63,273 bases of DNA from Phenylobacterium sp. (GTDB taxonomy: Bacteria > Pseudomonadota > Alphaproteobacteria > Caulobacterales > Caulobacteraceae): positions 1 through 63,273 of the forward strand of contig NZ_JACESE010000019.1 in assembly GCF_013911965.1 (NCBI RefSeq), written 5' to 3'. The stretch's first letter is position 1; every line of letters begins with the position of its first letter. The notes beneath the pieces were generated by a model that was given only the letters and a program-made list of their open reading frames with translations, searched no databases and had not been told where the DNA came from. A program made the translations under genes and the position numbers. Below, piece by piece: positions 50,745 to 60,270 of the stretch.

Positions 50745-51091
50745 GGCGCCGGCTCCGCGGGGTCGGCCTTGCCGTCGACCTGGTCCGTGCCGGTCTCAAG
50801 GAAGGTGCGCAGGGCGAGCACGACCACCAGCGCCGTCATGCCGAAGGAGATGACGATGGCCGTCAGCACCAGGGCCTGGGGCAGCGGGTCGGTGTACTCG
50901 GTGATCCCCTTCTCGTAGAGCGGCGGCCGGTCGATCAGCAGCCGTCCCGACGCGAACAGGAAGACGTTGATGGCGTAGGACATGAAGGCCAGGCCCAGCA
51001 CCACGGGGAAGGTCCGGCCGCGCAGCACCAGGTAGATGCCGCCCGCCGACAGCACGCCCACCGCGCTGGCCACCAGGAATTCGATCGTCAT
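50741..51091 (-). CDS. mnhC: monovalent cation/H+ antiporter subunit C
   Basis: A 116-aa, three-helix membrane protein homologous to NuoK. GIYLVLRGRTFPVVLGLAFMSYAINVFLF in the middle and DPLPQALVLTAIVISFG (near 70) are typical of MnhC/NuoK. Overlaps the fused AB subunit gene by 4 bases. Confidence 0.92.
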   Translation of the reverse strand: MTIEFLVASAVGVLSAGGIYLVLRGRTFPVVLGLAFMSYAINVFLFASGRLLIDRPPLYEKGITEYTDPLPQALVLTAIVISFGMTALVVVLALRTFLETGTDQVDGKADPAEPAP

Positions 51092-53955
51092 GGCCGGTCC
51101 CCAGCGTGGTCGATGGGGACCGCGGGGCGGCTGGGGTCGACGTCCATGGCGAGGTCGCTGGGCGGCAGCTTCTCGGCCCGCTGGGCGACGCTGGAAAGGT
51201 GGTGCAGGGCCAGCATCACCGCCCCGACGACGGTGAACGCCACCCCGATGTCGAAGACGAGCGCGCTCGACAGCCCGACCTCCCCGATCAGCGGGATCGG
51301 CACATATTCGTAGGCGCTGGTCAGGAAGGGCGCGCCAAGCACCATGGCCGCCAGGCCAGTGGCCGCCGCGGCGGTGACGCCAAAACCGATCAGGCCGTGA
51401 TGGTCGGCCGGCAGACGGCGGTTCGACCAAGCATAGCCCGAGGCCATGTACTGCATCAGCAGCGCGATCGAGACGACGAGGCCCGCAATGAAGCCGCCGC
51501 CCGGCTCGTTGTGCCCGCGCAGGAAGATGTAGAGCCCGACGGTCGAGGCGAGCGGCAGGAGAAGCCGCGTCGCCACCACCAGCATCATCGGATGCCGCTC
51601 GGGCGAGCGCCGCTGATCGGGCTCCCACCGGGCCAGCCTCTGGCCGGCCGAGCCGCGGTCGGCCGTCTCCAGCAGGGCGAAGATGGTCAGCGCCGCGATG
51701 CCCAGGACGATGATCTCGCCGAAGGTGTCGAAGCCCCGGAAGTCCACCAGGATGACGTTGACCACATTGGTGCCGCCGCCGCCCGAATAGGAGTTCTCCC
51801 AGTGATAGTCAGAGATCGAAGGCGGCCCCTCCCGGCGCAGCAGCACCCAGGTGGCGAGCCCCATGCCGACGCCGCCGAGGGTCGCCAGGACACCGTCGCG
51901 AATCCGCCGCGGCGCGCTGCTCTCCACCGGCGTGCGCTTGGGCATCAGGTTCAGCGCCAGAAGCATCAGCAGGATGGTGACCACCTCCACCGAGATCTGG
52001 GTGAGCGCCAGGTCCGGCGCCGACAGATAGACGAAGCCCAGGGAGATGATCAGGCCGATGACGCTGATGAAGATCAGCGAGATGTAGCGATGGCGGTGCC
52101 ACACGACGACCGAAGCCGCGGCGGCGACCAGCAGCGCCCAGGCCGCAAGGGTCACGCCGTTGGCCGGCAGCGGGGGCCGCGCGCCCGCGACGTGCTCGGC
52201 GCTGAAATAGCCCGCCAGGCCCAAGGCCACGGCGCTGGCCAGAATCACCGCCAGGTAGCGCTGCAGAGAGCCCGTATGCAGCCCGTCGCTCGCGCGCCGC
52301 GCACCGCGCACGGTGACCTCCACCAGGCCGTCGAACACCGTCTTGGCCTGCGGCAGCGGCGAGGCCTGCCAGAGCCGGTCCAGCCCGCCATGGTGGGCCA
52401 GCAGCACCGCCCCGCCGACGATGGCGGCCGCGCTGAGCGCGAGCGGCAGGTTGAAGCCGTGCCACAGGGCCAGGTGCTTCTCCTTGGCCGCCCCGCCGGT
52501 CACCGCGCCGGCGACGGCGTTGACCAGGTCCCCGGCGATGGCGTGCGGGAAGAGGCCGATGGCGACAACCAGGGCCGTCAGCAGGGCTGAGGGCGCCCAC
52601 ATGCCGACCGGCGCGTCGTGCGGCTTGTACGGGAAGCTCTCAGGCTTCCTCCCGAAATAGACCCCGATCACATAGCGATAGGCATAGGCCGCCGAGAACA
52701 GGGCCCCCGCGGCGGCCAGGGCCGGGACCAGCCAGGGCAGGCCGAAGACGGCCGTATGCGTCGCCTCCTCCAGCATCATCTCCTTGGAGATGAAGCCGTT
52801 CATCGGCGGCAGGCCGGCCATGCCGGCGGCGGCGAAGACGGCCAGGGTCGCGGCGATGGGCATCAGGGTGACGAGGCCGCCCAGCTTGCGGATGTCGCGC
52901 GTGCCCGCCTCATGGTCGACGATGCCGGCGTTCATGAAGAGGGCGGCCTTGAAGCAGGCGTGGTTGATGATGTGGAAGACGCCCGCCACGGCCGCGGCCG
53001 GCGTGCCCAGGCCGAACAGGAAGGTCAGCATGCCGAGATGGCTGACCGTCGAATAGGCCAGCAGGCCCTTCAGATCGTCCTTGAAGAGGGCCACCACGGC
53101 GGCGAACACCATGGTGACGAGGCCGACCCCGCCCACCAGGAAGAACCACGCCTCCGTCCCGGCCAGGGCCGGCCACAGCCGCGCGAGCAGGAAGACGCCG
53201 GCCTTCACCATGGTCGCCGAGTGCAGATAGGCGCTGACCGGCGTCGGCGCGGCCATGGCGTGAGGCAGCCAGAAGTGGAAGGGGAACTGGGCCGACTTGG
53301 TGAAGCAGCCGCCCAGGATCAGCAGCAGGGCCGGCAGGTAGAGGGGCGAGGCCTGGATCGCCGCTCCGCTCGCCAGGATCACCGACAGGTCATAGGAGCC
53401 GGCGATGTTCCCCAGGATCAGCAGGCCGGCGATCAGCGACAGCCCGCCCGTCCCGGTGACGGCCAAAGCCATGCGCGCGCCCTGCCGCCCTTCGGGCAGA
53501 TGGCCCCAGTAGCCGATCAGCAGGAAGGAGGAGAGGCTCGTCAGCTCCCAGAAGATCAGCAGCAGGAGGACGTTGTCCGAGAGCACGATGCCCAGCATCG
53601 CCCCCTGGAACAGCAGCAGGAAGGCGAAGAACCGCCCCATCGGGTCGGTCTTGGCCAGGTAGAAGCGGGCATAGACGATCACCAGGATCCCGATGCCCAG
53701 GATCATGCCGGCGAACATCAGACCGAGCGGATCGAGGAAGAAGTTGGCGTTCAGGCCAAGGCCCGGAAACCACTCCAGCCGCCAGTGGACCACCTCGCCG
53801 GCCAGGACCCGCGGCGCGAGTTGCAGCAGCATGACCAGGCTGGTCCCGCTCACCGCCAGGGTGGCGAGCGCGCAGGCGTTACGCCCGGCGCGGATCGCCA
53901 GGGCCGGCGCAAGCGCCCCCAGAAACGGCAGTAGGGCGATCCACGCCAGGGTCAA
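51088..53955 (-). CDS. monovalent cation/H+ antiporter fused subunit A and B
   Basis: A 955-aa membrane protein. Residues 1-600 correspond to MnhA (NuoL-like: GMILGIGILVIVYARFYLAK, HFWLPHAMAAPTPVSAYLHSATMVKAGVFLLARL shown as HFWLPHAMAAPTPVSAYLHS). The C-terminal third has the MnhB-type domain (RLLLPLASTVGLYIFLRGHNEPGGGFIAGLV shown as FLRGHNEPGGGFIAGLVVS). The fusion replaces separate A and B genes. Start TTG at 53955. First gene of the Mrp/Pha operon; antiport of Na+ for H+ for pH and salt tolerance. Confidence 0.93.
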   Translation of the reverse strand: MTLAWIALLPFLGALAPALAIRAGRNACALATLAVSGTSLVMLLQLAPRVLAGEVVHWRLEWFPGLGLNANFFLDPLGLMFAGMILGIGILVIVYARFYLAKTDPMGRFFAFLLLFQGAMLGIVLSDNVLLLLIFWELTSLSSFLLIGYWGHLPEGRQGARMALAVTGTGGLSLIAGLLILGNIAGSYDLSVILASGAAIQASPLYLPALLLILGGCFTKSAQFPFHFWLPHAMAAPTPVSAYLHSATMVKAGVFLLARLWPALAGTEAWFFLVGGVGLVTMVFAAVVALFKDDLKGLLAYSTVSHLGMLTFLFGLGTPAAAVAGVFHIINHACFKAALFMNAGIVDHEAGTRDIRKLGGLVTLMPIAATLAVFAAAGMAGLPPMNGFISKEMMLEEATHTAVFGLPWLVPALAAAGALFSAAYAYRYVIGVYFGRKPESFPYKPHDAPVGMWAPSALLTALVVAIGLFPHAIAGDLVNAVAGAVTGGAAKEKHLALWHGFNLPLALSAAAIVGGAVLLAHHGGLDRLWQASPLPQAKTVFDGLVEVTVRGARRASDGLHTGSLQRYLAVILASAVALGLAGYFSAEHVAGARPPLPANGVTLAAWALLVAAAASVVVWHRHRYISLIFISVIGLIISLGFVYLSAPDLALTQISVEVVTILLMLLALNLMPKRTPVESSAPRRIRDGVLATLGGVGMGLATWVLLRREGPPSISDYHWENSYSGGGGTNVVNVILVDFRGFDTFGEIIVLGIAALTIFALLETADRGSAGQRLARWEPDQRRSPERHPMMLVVATRLLLPLASTVGLYIFLRGHNEPGGGFIAGLVVSIALLMQYMASGYAWSNRRLPADHHGLIGFGVTAAAATGLAAMVLGAPFLTSAYEYVPIPLIGEVGLSSALVFDIGVAFTVVGAVMLALHHLSSVAQRAEKLPPSDLAMDVDPSRPAVPIDHAGDRP

Positions 53956-54089
53956 AGGGCCCTCGAGTTCACGTCGTCACCATGCGGAATGGGCCATCAA
54001 TAGCGACCGAACATCGCAGCCCCAATGACATTCGCGTTATTGTTCAGCTCTGCCGCCGCACCTGCTGCGAACCTGGAGGCGCCCTGCCC

Positions 54090-54641
54090 GTGGCCAAACA
54101 GTTCCCCGCCCTTCTTGCTGAACACCGCAGTTTCATCGCCCGCCAGCCGGTCTTCTTCGTGGCCAGCGCCGCGGCCGACGGACGGGTGAACCTCTCGCCC
54201 AAGGGTCTGGACCCGTTGCGCGTCATCGACGAGCGGACCGTCTGCTACCTCGACCGTACCGGCAGCGGCGCCGAGGTGGCCGCCCATCTGCGCGCCGACG
54301 GCCGGCTGACCCTCATGCTCTGCGCCTTTTCCGGGCCGCCGCTGATCCTGCGCCTCTACGGCCGCGGCGAAAGCCTGCCGCGCGGCGGGGCGGCCTATGG
54401 ACAGCTTCTGGCGGAGGTCTTCGGCGGCGCCGAACCGCCGGGCGCGCGCCAGATCGTCCGGCTCGACATCGATCTCGTCCAGACCTCGTGCGGCTTCGGC
54501 GTACCGCTCATGGACTTCGTCGGCGAACGCCCTTCGCTGGACCGCTGGGCTCAGGCGCAGGGCGAGGCGGGGCTCTCGGATTACCGGCGGGCCAAGAACG
54601 CGCTCAGCCTGGATGGCCTGCCGACCGGCCTCGTCGATTGA
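54090..54641 (+). CDS. pyridoxamine 5'-phosphate oxidase family protein
   Basis: A 183-aa FMN-binding split-barrel protein. FFVASAAADGRVNLSPKGLD (near 22) and YLDRTGSGAEVAAHLRADGRL (in parts: YLDRTGSGAEVAAHL) are typical of this PPOX subgroup. The start GTG 54090 has GGAGG 10 bases upstream. Probably a flavin-dependent reductase or heme-related protein; function uncertain. Confidence 0.85.
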   Translation: MAKQFPALLAEHRSFIARQPVFFVASAAADGRVNLSPKGLDPLRVIDERTVCYLDRTGSGAEVAAHLRADGRLTLMLCAFSGPPLILRLYGRGESLPRGGAAYGQLLAEVFGGAEPPGARQIVRLDIDLVQTSCGFGVPLMDFVGERPSLDRWAQAQGEAGLSDYRRAKNALSLDGLPTGLVD

Positions 54642-54644
54642 AGC

Positions 54645-54914
54645 CTAGCGCCGGTGCGGCGGTCGGCGCTGGCCGCCGCCCATGCGGGGGCCTTCGGTCT
54701 TGTGACGATAGGTGATGCGGCCCTTTTCCAGATCGTAGGGCGTCATCTCCACCGTGACCCGGTCGCCCACCAGCGAGCGGATGCGGTTCCGCTTCATGCG
54801 GCCGGCGGTGTAGGCGAGGATGGTGTGTTCGTTGTCGAGCTGAACCCGAAAGCGGCCTTCCGGCAGCAGCTCGGTGATCACGCCTTCGAACTCGATGAAC
54901 TCTTCCTTGGACAT
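54645..54914 (-). CDS. infA2: second translation initiation factor IF-1, with C-terminal tail
   Basis: An 89-aa IF-1 paralogue. The core [22 protein letters not shown] and [14 protein letters not shown] match IF-1, but many positions differ from the copy at 30219-30437 and there is a 17-residue basic extension ending [16 protein letters not shown] precedes ATG 54914. A duplicated IF-1 may have a specialised role; it could be a stress- or growth-phase-specific form. The gene stops 4 bases from the convergent FMN-protein gene. Confidence 0.9.
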   Translation of the reverse strand: MSKEEFIEFEGVITELLPEGRFRVQLDNEHTILAYTAGRMKRNRIRSLVGDRVTVEMTPYDLEKGRITYRHKTEGPRMGGGQRRPPHRR

Positions 54915-55233
54915 GCGGTACGCCTCCTGTGAGCCGGCGACGCCTTGACGACCGGCCAGGATGCGGCCGGCGCCCCGATCCCGGAGTGAGATCATGTGGG
55001 GACTTGGTCGGCGTCCACGCCGGCGGAGCGGCGATGCGGGGTCCAGACGCGTCGAAAACCCCTCGGATGCGCCGGCGGACCGGCGCAAGGGGCGGAGAGA
55101 AGCGTGCTTAGATCGGACCGCGCGGTGACGGACGTCTAGTGTCGAGCGTCGCGCGACGAAATGTCGAGGTCCCATAAGTAGGGATGCAAGGCCCGCCTGT
55201 CCACCCTGCCCCGCCTTGGGCTATGGCTCGCCC
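54915..55233. other. gap between infA2 and the flavoprotein
   Basis: About 320 bp with no supported gene. It must hold the promoter and 5' leader of infA2 (minus) and of the flavoprotein (plus). Only one modest hairpin-rich stretch was noted and no known RNA motif was recognised. Confidence 0.4.
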
Positions 55234-56415
55234 ATGGAAACCTTCGATGTGGTGGTCGCCGGCGCCGGGGCGGCCGGCATGATGTGCGCGGCCCAGGCCG
55301 GCCAGCGGGGCCGCCGGGTCCTGATCCTCGACCACGCCAAGGCGCCGGGCGAGAAGATCCGCATTTCGGGGGGCGGCCGCTGCAACTTCACCAATCTCGA
55401 CACGGGCCCGCAGAACTTCATCTCGGAAAATCCGCGCTTCTGCATCTCGGCCCTGCGCCGCTACACCCAGCACGACTTCACAGCCCTGGTGAAGCGCTAC
55501 GGCGTCGCCTTCCACGAGAAGACGCTCGGCCAGCTCTTCTGCGACGGCTCGTCCAAGGAGATCGTCGCCCTCCTGCTGGCGGAGATGGACAGGGGCGGCG
55601 TGGAGCTGCGCCTGCAGACGGCGATCGAGCGCATCGAGCGGACGGAAGCGGGCTTCCGCCTCCTCGCCGGCGGCCGCGAGATCGCCTGCGAGAGCCTGGT
55701 CATCGCCACCGGCGGCAAGTCGATCCCCAAGATGGGCGCCACCGGCTTCGGCTACGAGGTCGCGCGCCAGTTCGGCCTGCGGGTGACGGAGACGAGGCCC
55801 GCCCTCGTGCCGCTGACCTTCGACGTCTCCCTGCTGGAGCGGACCAAGCCGCTGGCCGGCGTCGCTGTCGATCCGGCCCAGGTCGCCGCCGGCAAGACCC
55901 GCTTTTCCGAGGCCCTCCTCTTCACCCACCGGGGCCTGAGCGGTCCCGCCATCCTCCAGGCCTCCTCCTACTGGCGCGAGGGTCAGGAGATCGAGGTGAC
56001 GCTCGCCCCCGGCCATGACCTCTTCGCCGAACTGCGCGCCGCCCGCACCGCCCGCCCCAAGGCCGCGCCCGCCACCGTCCTCTCCGAGATCCTCCCCAAG
56101 CGCCTGGCCCAGTTCGTCGCCGAGACGCACGCCCCTCGAGGCAACATGGCCGACCAGTCCGACAAGACGCTGCGCGCCCTGGCCGAGGCCGTGAACGCCT
56201 GGCGCGTGAAGCCGGTCGGCTCCGAAGGCTACCGCACGGCCGAGGTCACCCTGGGCGGCGTCGACACCCGCGACCTTGATTCCCGTACGCTCACCGCCCG
56301 CGAGGTTCCGGGCCTCTACTTCATCGGCGAAGTGGTCGACGTCACCGGCTGGCTCGGCGGCTATAACTTCCAGTGGGCCTGGTCCTCGGGCTGGAGCGCC
56401 GGGCAGGTGGCTTAG
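55234..56415 (+). CDS. HI0933/YhiN-family FAD-binding protein
   Basis: A 393-aa flavoprotein. VVVAGAGAAGMMCAAQAGQRG (residues 6-26, in parts: VVVAGAGAAGMMCAA) is the FAD Rossmann motif, GEKIRISGGGRCNFTN is the family hallmark near 45-60, and the C-terminal DVTGWLGGYNFQWAWSSGWSAG is the conserved end (shown as GWLGGYNFQWAWSSG). The 'BaiN/RdsA-like' group reduces enones or cyclic substrates; function here unknown. Confidence 0.9.
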   Translation: METFDVVVAGAGAAGMMCAAQAGQRGRRVLILDHAKAPGEKIRISGGGRCNFTNLDTGPQNFISENPRFCISALRRYTQHDFTALVKRYGVAFHEKTLGQLFCDGSSKEIVALLLAEMDRGGVELRLQTAIERIERTEAGFRLLAGGREIACESLVIATGGKSIPKMGATGFGYEVARQFGLRVTETRPALVPLTFDVSLLERTKPLAGVAVDPAQVAAGKTRFSEALLFTHRGLSGPAILQASSYWREGQEIEVTLAPGHDLFAELRAARTARPKAAPATVLSEILPKRLAQFVAETHAPRGNMADQSDKTLRALAEAVNAWRVKPVGSEGYRTAEVTLGGVDTRDLDSRTLTAREVPGLYFIGEVVDVTGWLGGYNFQWAWSSGWSAGQVA

Positions 56416-56422
56416 GACTTCG

Positions 56423-56698
56423 ATGCGCGAACTCACTCTGAGCAATCGGCTGGCGCTTACAGGCGCCCTCGTCTTCGTCACCGGGATCGCGGGTGGTCTG
56501 CCACTTGCGCTCCTCCACGAGAGCTCGCCCAACCTCACCTTCTTTCTCGCTCTGATGCTCTTGGCCGTCGAGGTCGTGGGACTGCGTTTGATCTGGGGCC
56601 CACGCTTCTGGCGGTTCGTCTCGGCCGTCATGACGTGGTGGATTGTCCTAATGCGGCGATTGGTTCGCTCGGTGACTTTGCGAAGACCAAGGCGATAG
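56423..56698 (+). CDS. small membrane protein, unknown
   Basis: A 91-aa protein with two hydrophobic segments (about 12-30 and 38-60) and a basic C-terminus (MRRLVRSVTLRRPRR). The start ATG 56423 has AGGA 6 bases upstream. It follows the flavoprotein by 7 bases. No recognised family. Confidence 0.6.
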   Translation: MRELTLSNRLALTGALVFVTGIAGGLPLALLHESSPNLTFFLALMLLAVEVVGLRLIWGPRFWRFVSAVMTWWIVLMRRLVRSVTLRRPRR

Positions 56699-56902
56699 AG
56701 GAAACACCGTCCCCATTTCCCCAGAGGCGCGCGCACCTTCGGGAAGCACACAGCGCGCGCCGCTCAGATGCCCCGTCCAGGCCTCGCTTCTAGCCTCCGG
56801 TATCCTGCGGCCCAGGTTGACGCGCACGACAACCTCAGGCTTGCTCCTCCGCATTATGAGGCGCGCCGCATCCAAGGAGCGCGCCCGGGAGGAATATTCA
56901 AA

Positions 56903-58435
56903 ATGGCCCAGGGTTCATCGGGCGAGGACGAGCGCCTCAGTTTCAGGACCAAGCTTTCGTTCGGGGTCGGCAGCGGGGCGGAATCGATCGCCCTCTTCTC
57001 CGTCGGCTCCTACGCCATGCTCTTCTACAACCAGGTCCTGGGCCTCGAGGCGCACCTGGCCGGGCTCGCCATCTCGGCCAGCCTTTTCCTCGACGGCATT
57101 TCCGACCCGCTGGTCGGCTCATTGTCGGACCGCACCAAGTCCCGCTGGGGCCGGCGGCACATCTACATGTTCTTCGCCCCGATCCCGATCGTGCTATCGC
57201 TGATCGCGGTGTTCAATCCGCCCGACGGCCTGGGCCGGTGGGGCCTGTTCGCCTGGTTCACCGTCACGGTGATCCTCCTGCGCCAGTCCATGACCTTCTA
57301 TCACACGCCTCACCTGGCGCTCGGGGGCGAGTTGTCCCGCGACTACACCGAACGCTCCAAGGTGATGGCCTACAACAGCTTCTTCACCTGGGCCGGGGCG
57401 GCGGGCACCACCTGGATCGCGCTCAGCTACTTCTTCAAGGCGACGCCGGAATACCCCAGGGGTCTGCTGAACCCAGAGCCCTACGCGCCCTATTCGATCG
57501 TGATGGCGCTCCTGGCGCTCGCCCTGCTCGGCGCCTCGGCCTGGTTCACCCGCGACCGCATCCCCCACCTGCCCAAGGCCCCCGAAAACCTGCCGAAATT
57601 CAGTCCTTTCGAGTTCTTCAAGGACATCGGCAAGGCCTTCGCCAACCGCAACTATGTCTGGCTGCTGGTGGCCTACTTCTTCCTCAGCATGATGATCGGC
57701 CTGCGGGGCGGCCTGCACCTCTACACCAACACCTACTATTGGCACCTGACGAGCGAGCAGATCCGCTTCTTCGTCATCGGCTCCTTCGCCGGCTACCTGT
57801 CGGCCTTCCTGTTCGCCGCCATGCTGCACGGGCGGTTCGACAAGAAGCGCACGATCATCGTCTCGGCCATCGTCTATGCGCTGGCGCCCAGCGCGCCGAT
57901 CCTGCTCGGCTTCGCCGGCGTGCTGACCGACCAGACCGCGGGCCTGCTGCCCATCCTCATCGCCTTCTCCATCCTCAGCTATGGGGCGGCCAGCGTGCTC
58001 TCCATCAGCATCATGTCGGCCCTGGCCGACATCGCCGACGAGAACGAGCTGACGTTCGGGGTCCGGCAGGAGGGCGTGCTCTATTCGACCCGCGCCCTCT
58101 TCGCCAAGGTCGACCAGGCCATCGGCGCGGCCCTGGCCGGCTTCGTCCTGACCCTCATCGCCTTCCCGACCAAGGCCAAGGTGGAGGAGGTCCCGGCCGA
58201 GGTGGTCTGGAACCTGGCCCTGTGGGACGGCGTCCTGGCCGGCGTTCCGGGCTTCATCGCCGTCTTCTTCTACGCCCGCTACAAGATCACCCGCGCGAGC
58301 TACGAAGAGACCAAGGCGGCGCTGGCCGCGCGCCGCGCCGCCATACGGGCCCCTCTCGCCACCGCCACCCAGGCGGCCGACGACGTGCCCCAGCCCCTGG
58401 TGCCGCCGGTCATCTCGCCCCGACCGGCGGAATAG
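56903..58435 (+). CDS. GPH/MFS-type sugar transporter
   Basis: A 510-aa, about 12-helix transporter. SGAESIALFSVGSYAMLFYNQVLGLEAHLAGLAISASLFLDGISDPLVGSLSDRTKSRWGRRHIYMF (key parts: LDGISDPLVGSLSDRT, RWGRRHIYM) is the GPH-family loop motif. It imports sugars or glycosides with cations, e.g. melibiose type. The ATG 56903 has GGGAGG upstream. The Pro-rich C-terminal tail (last 30 residues) is cytoplasmic. Confidence 0.9.
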   Translation: MAQGSSGEDERLSFRTKLSFGVGSGAESIALFSVGSYAMLFYNQVLGLEAHLAGLAISASLFLDGISDPLVGSLSDRTKSRWGRRHIYMFFAPIPIVLSLIAVFNPPDGLGRWGLFAWFTVTVILLRQSMTFYHTPHLALGGELSRDYTERSKVMAYNSFFTWAGAAGTTWIALSYFFKATPEYPRGLLNPEPYAPYSIVMALLALALLGASAWFTRDRIPHLPKAPENLPKFSPFEFFKDIGKAFANRNYVWLLVAYFFLSMMIGLRGGLHLYTNTYYWHLTSEQIRFFVIGSFAGYLSAFLFAAMLHGRFDKKRTIIVSAIVYALAPSAPILLGFAGVLTDQTAGLLPILIAFSILSYGAASVLSISIMSALADIADENELTFGVRQEGVLYSTRALFAKVDQAIGAALAGFVLTLIAFPTKAKVEEVPAEVVWNLALWDGVLAGVPGFIAVFFYARYKITRASYEETKAALAARRAAIRAPLATATQAADDVPQPLVPPVISPRPAE

Positions 58436-58440
58436 CGGCA

Positions 58441-58472
58441 AAGAAGAAGGGGCTCCGCGCAGGCGGAGCCCC
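58441..58472. terminator. bidirectional hairpin, intrinsic terminator for the fasciclin gene
   Basis: A 10-bp stem GGGGCTCCGC (58449-58458) with 58463-58472 around GCAG. On the minus strand it is followed by a T-rich stretch TTCTTCTTT, so it ends the fasciclin transcript; on the plus strand it is a plain hairpin after the transporter. Confidence 0.75.
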
Positions 58473-58499
58473 CGGGCCGTCAGCCGTGGCCTCGACCCA

Positions 58500-59087
58500 T
58501 CAGGCCGCCGGCATGACGACCGTATCGATCACGTGGATCACGCCGTTGGAGGCGTCGAGGTCGGTGCTGGTCACCATGGCCGTGCCGCCGGCCGCGTCGG
58601 TCAGCTGGACGCCGCCATTGGCCATGGCGGCCGTCAGCGTGCCGCCCTGGACGGTGGTGAGCGTCGCCGTGCCGCCGCCGGCCTCGATGGCCGCGGCGAT
58701 GTCGGCCGCCTTCATCTCGCCGGGCACCACATGATAGGTGAGGACGCCCGTCAGCTGGTCCTTGGCGTCCGGCTCCAGCAGACCTTCCACCGCGCCGTCG
58801 GGCAGCTTTTCGAAGGCCGCATTGGTCGGCGCGAAAACCGTGTAGGGGCCCGGTCCCGCCAGGGTCTCGGCCAGGCCGGCGGCCTGAACGGCGGTGACGA
58901 GGGTGGAGAAGTCGGGCGAGGCCTGGGCGGCCTCGACGATGTTCACTTCAGGGGTCGCCGGCGCGGCGGCGACCGGTTCGGCTTCGGCGGGCGCGGGCTC
59001 TTCGGCCGGTTGCGAGCAGGCCGCGACGCCGAGCGCCAGGGCGATGGCCGAAACGCCGGCCAGGATGCGGAACTTGGGTTCGGTCAT
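58500..59087 (-). CDS. fasciclin-domain lipoprotein
   Basis: A 195-aa lipoprotein: lipobox GVAAC (Cys near residue 24), an acidic Ala/Glu/Pro linker, and one FAS1 domain (residues 50-195: ASPDFSTLVTAVQAAGLAETLAG, PYTVFAPTNAAFEKLP, LTYHVVPGEM). FAS1 proteins mediate adhesion or surface interactions; probably outer-membrane or periplasmic. Confidence 0.9.
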   Translation of the reverse strand: MTEPKFRILAGVSAIALALGVAACSQPAEEPAPAEAEPVAAAPATPEVNIVEAAQASPDFSTLVTAVQAAGLAETLAGPGPYTVFAPTNAAFEKLPDGAVEGLLEPDAKDQLTGVLTYHVVPGEMKAADIAAAIEAGGGTATLTTVQGGTLTAAMANGGVQLTDAAGGTAMVTSTDLDASNGVIHVIDTVVMPAA

Positions 59088-59271
59088 GGGTCGTCCCTCG
59101 TGGTTGTGGCCACGGGCGGGAGGCGCCGCGGCTGACTTAGCTACGGGACAGGCGCGGCCTGGACGCATCGGCGGCGGATTTCTTTCGCAAGGGTCCAGCG
59201 CGGCCGTTGCGGGTCTGGCGGGCTCGGCCTAGGGTCCGCGCCCTTCTCAACTTCATCACGGGCGCACGCCC

Positions 59272-60264
59272 ATGCCGCAGATCCTCGTCGAGGACCTGGC
59301 CAAGACCTATCGCGTCGCCGAGCGCGATCCCGGCCTGCTGGGCGCGGTCAAGGGTCTGGTCCATCGCCGCCACCGCACGGTCGAGGCCCTGCGCGACGTC
59401 TCCTTTTCCCTGGAGGCCGGCGAGCTCCTGGGCTTCATCGGCCCCAACGGGGCGGGCAAGTCCACCACCATCAAGATTCTCTCGGGCATCCTGAAACCCG
59501 ACGGCGGACGCGTGGTCGTGAACGGCCGCGCGCCCTTCGACGACCGGATCGCCCACGTGGCGGAGATCGGCGTCGTCTTCGGTCAGCGGACCCAGCTCTG
59601 GTGGGACCTGCCGATCGCCGACGGCTTCGACCTGTTGCGCGACATCTACCGCCTGGCGCCGGAGCGCTACCGCCGCAACCGCGACGAACTCGTCGCCCTC
59701 CTGCGCCTGGAGCGGCTCCTCGACCAGCCGGTGCGCCAGCTCTCGCTCGGCCAGCGCATGCGCGCCGAGATCGCCGCGGCCCTGCTGCACGAGCCGCCGG
59801 TCCTCTTCCTCGATGAGCCCACCATCGGCCTGGACGCGCCGTCGAAGCTCGCCGTGCGCGAGGTGGTCAAGCGCCTGAACCGCGAGCGCGGCGTCACCGT
59901 CCTGCTCACCACCCACGACATGCACGACATCGAGGCGCTGGCGCAGCGGGTCATCGTCATCGGCCACGGCCGTGTCCTCGCCGACAGCCCCTTCGAGGCG
60001 CTGCGGGCCGGCGTGCTCGCCGAACGGCGTCTCTTCGTCGATTTCGCCCACGAGGCGCCGGACATCGCCCTGGAGGGCGTCCAGGTCCGCGGGCGCGAAG
60101 GCCATAGCCTGGAACTCGCCTTCGATCCGGCCCGCACCCCGGCCCCGGCGCTCATCGCGGCCATCGCCGCCGAACATGCCGTGGTCGACATCCATGTGGA
60201 GCAGCCGGCCATCGAAGAGGTCATCGCCCGCTTCTATGACCTGCACGGCGCGGCGGAGGCCTGA
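59272..60264 (+). CDS. ABC-2 exporter ATP-binding protein
   Basis: A 330-aa ATPase. Walker A GPNGAGKST near residues 59-67, signature LSLGQRMRAEIA near 155, Walker B LFLDEPTIGLD near 175. First of three plus-strand genes (ATPase, two permeases) forming one ABC-2 transport system. The C-terminal 80 residues are a typical DUF4162-like extension. Substrate unknown. Confidence 0.92.
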   Translation: MPQILVEDLAKTYRVAERDPGLLGAVKGLVHRRHRTVEALRDVSFSLEAGELLGFIGPNGAGKSTTIKILSGILKPDGGRVVVNGRAPFDDRIAHVAEIGVVFGQRTQLWWDLPIADGFDLLRDIYRLAPERYRRNRDELVALLRLERLLDQPVRQLSLGQRMRAEIAAALLHEPPVLFLDEPTIGLDAPSKLAVREVVKRLNRERGVTVLLTTHDMHDIEALAQRVIVIGHGRVLADSPFEALRAGVLAERRLFVDFAHEAPDIALEGVQVRGREGHSLELAFDPARTPAPALIAAIAAEHAVVDIHVEQPAIEEVIARFYDLHGAAEA

Positions 60265-60270
60265 TCCGAA

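Noticed and set aside
49086-50918. Long plus-strand open frames opposite the Mrp genes
   Set aside because: They are shadow frames of subunits D to F; low-complexity Arg/Gly/His composition and no start signals.
55108-56751. 547-aa minus-strand frame opposite the flavoprotein
   Set aside because: Antisense shadow of the HI0933-type gene, with no family motif.
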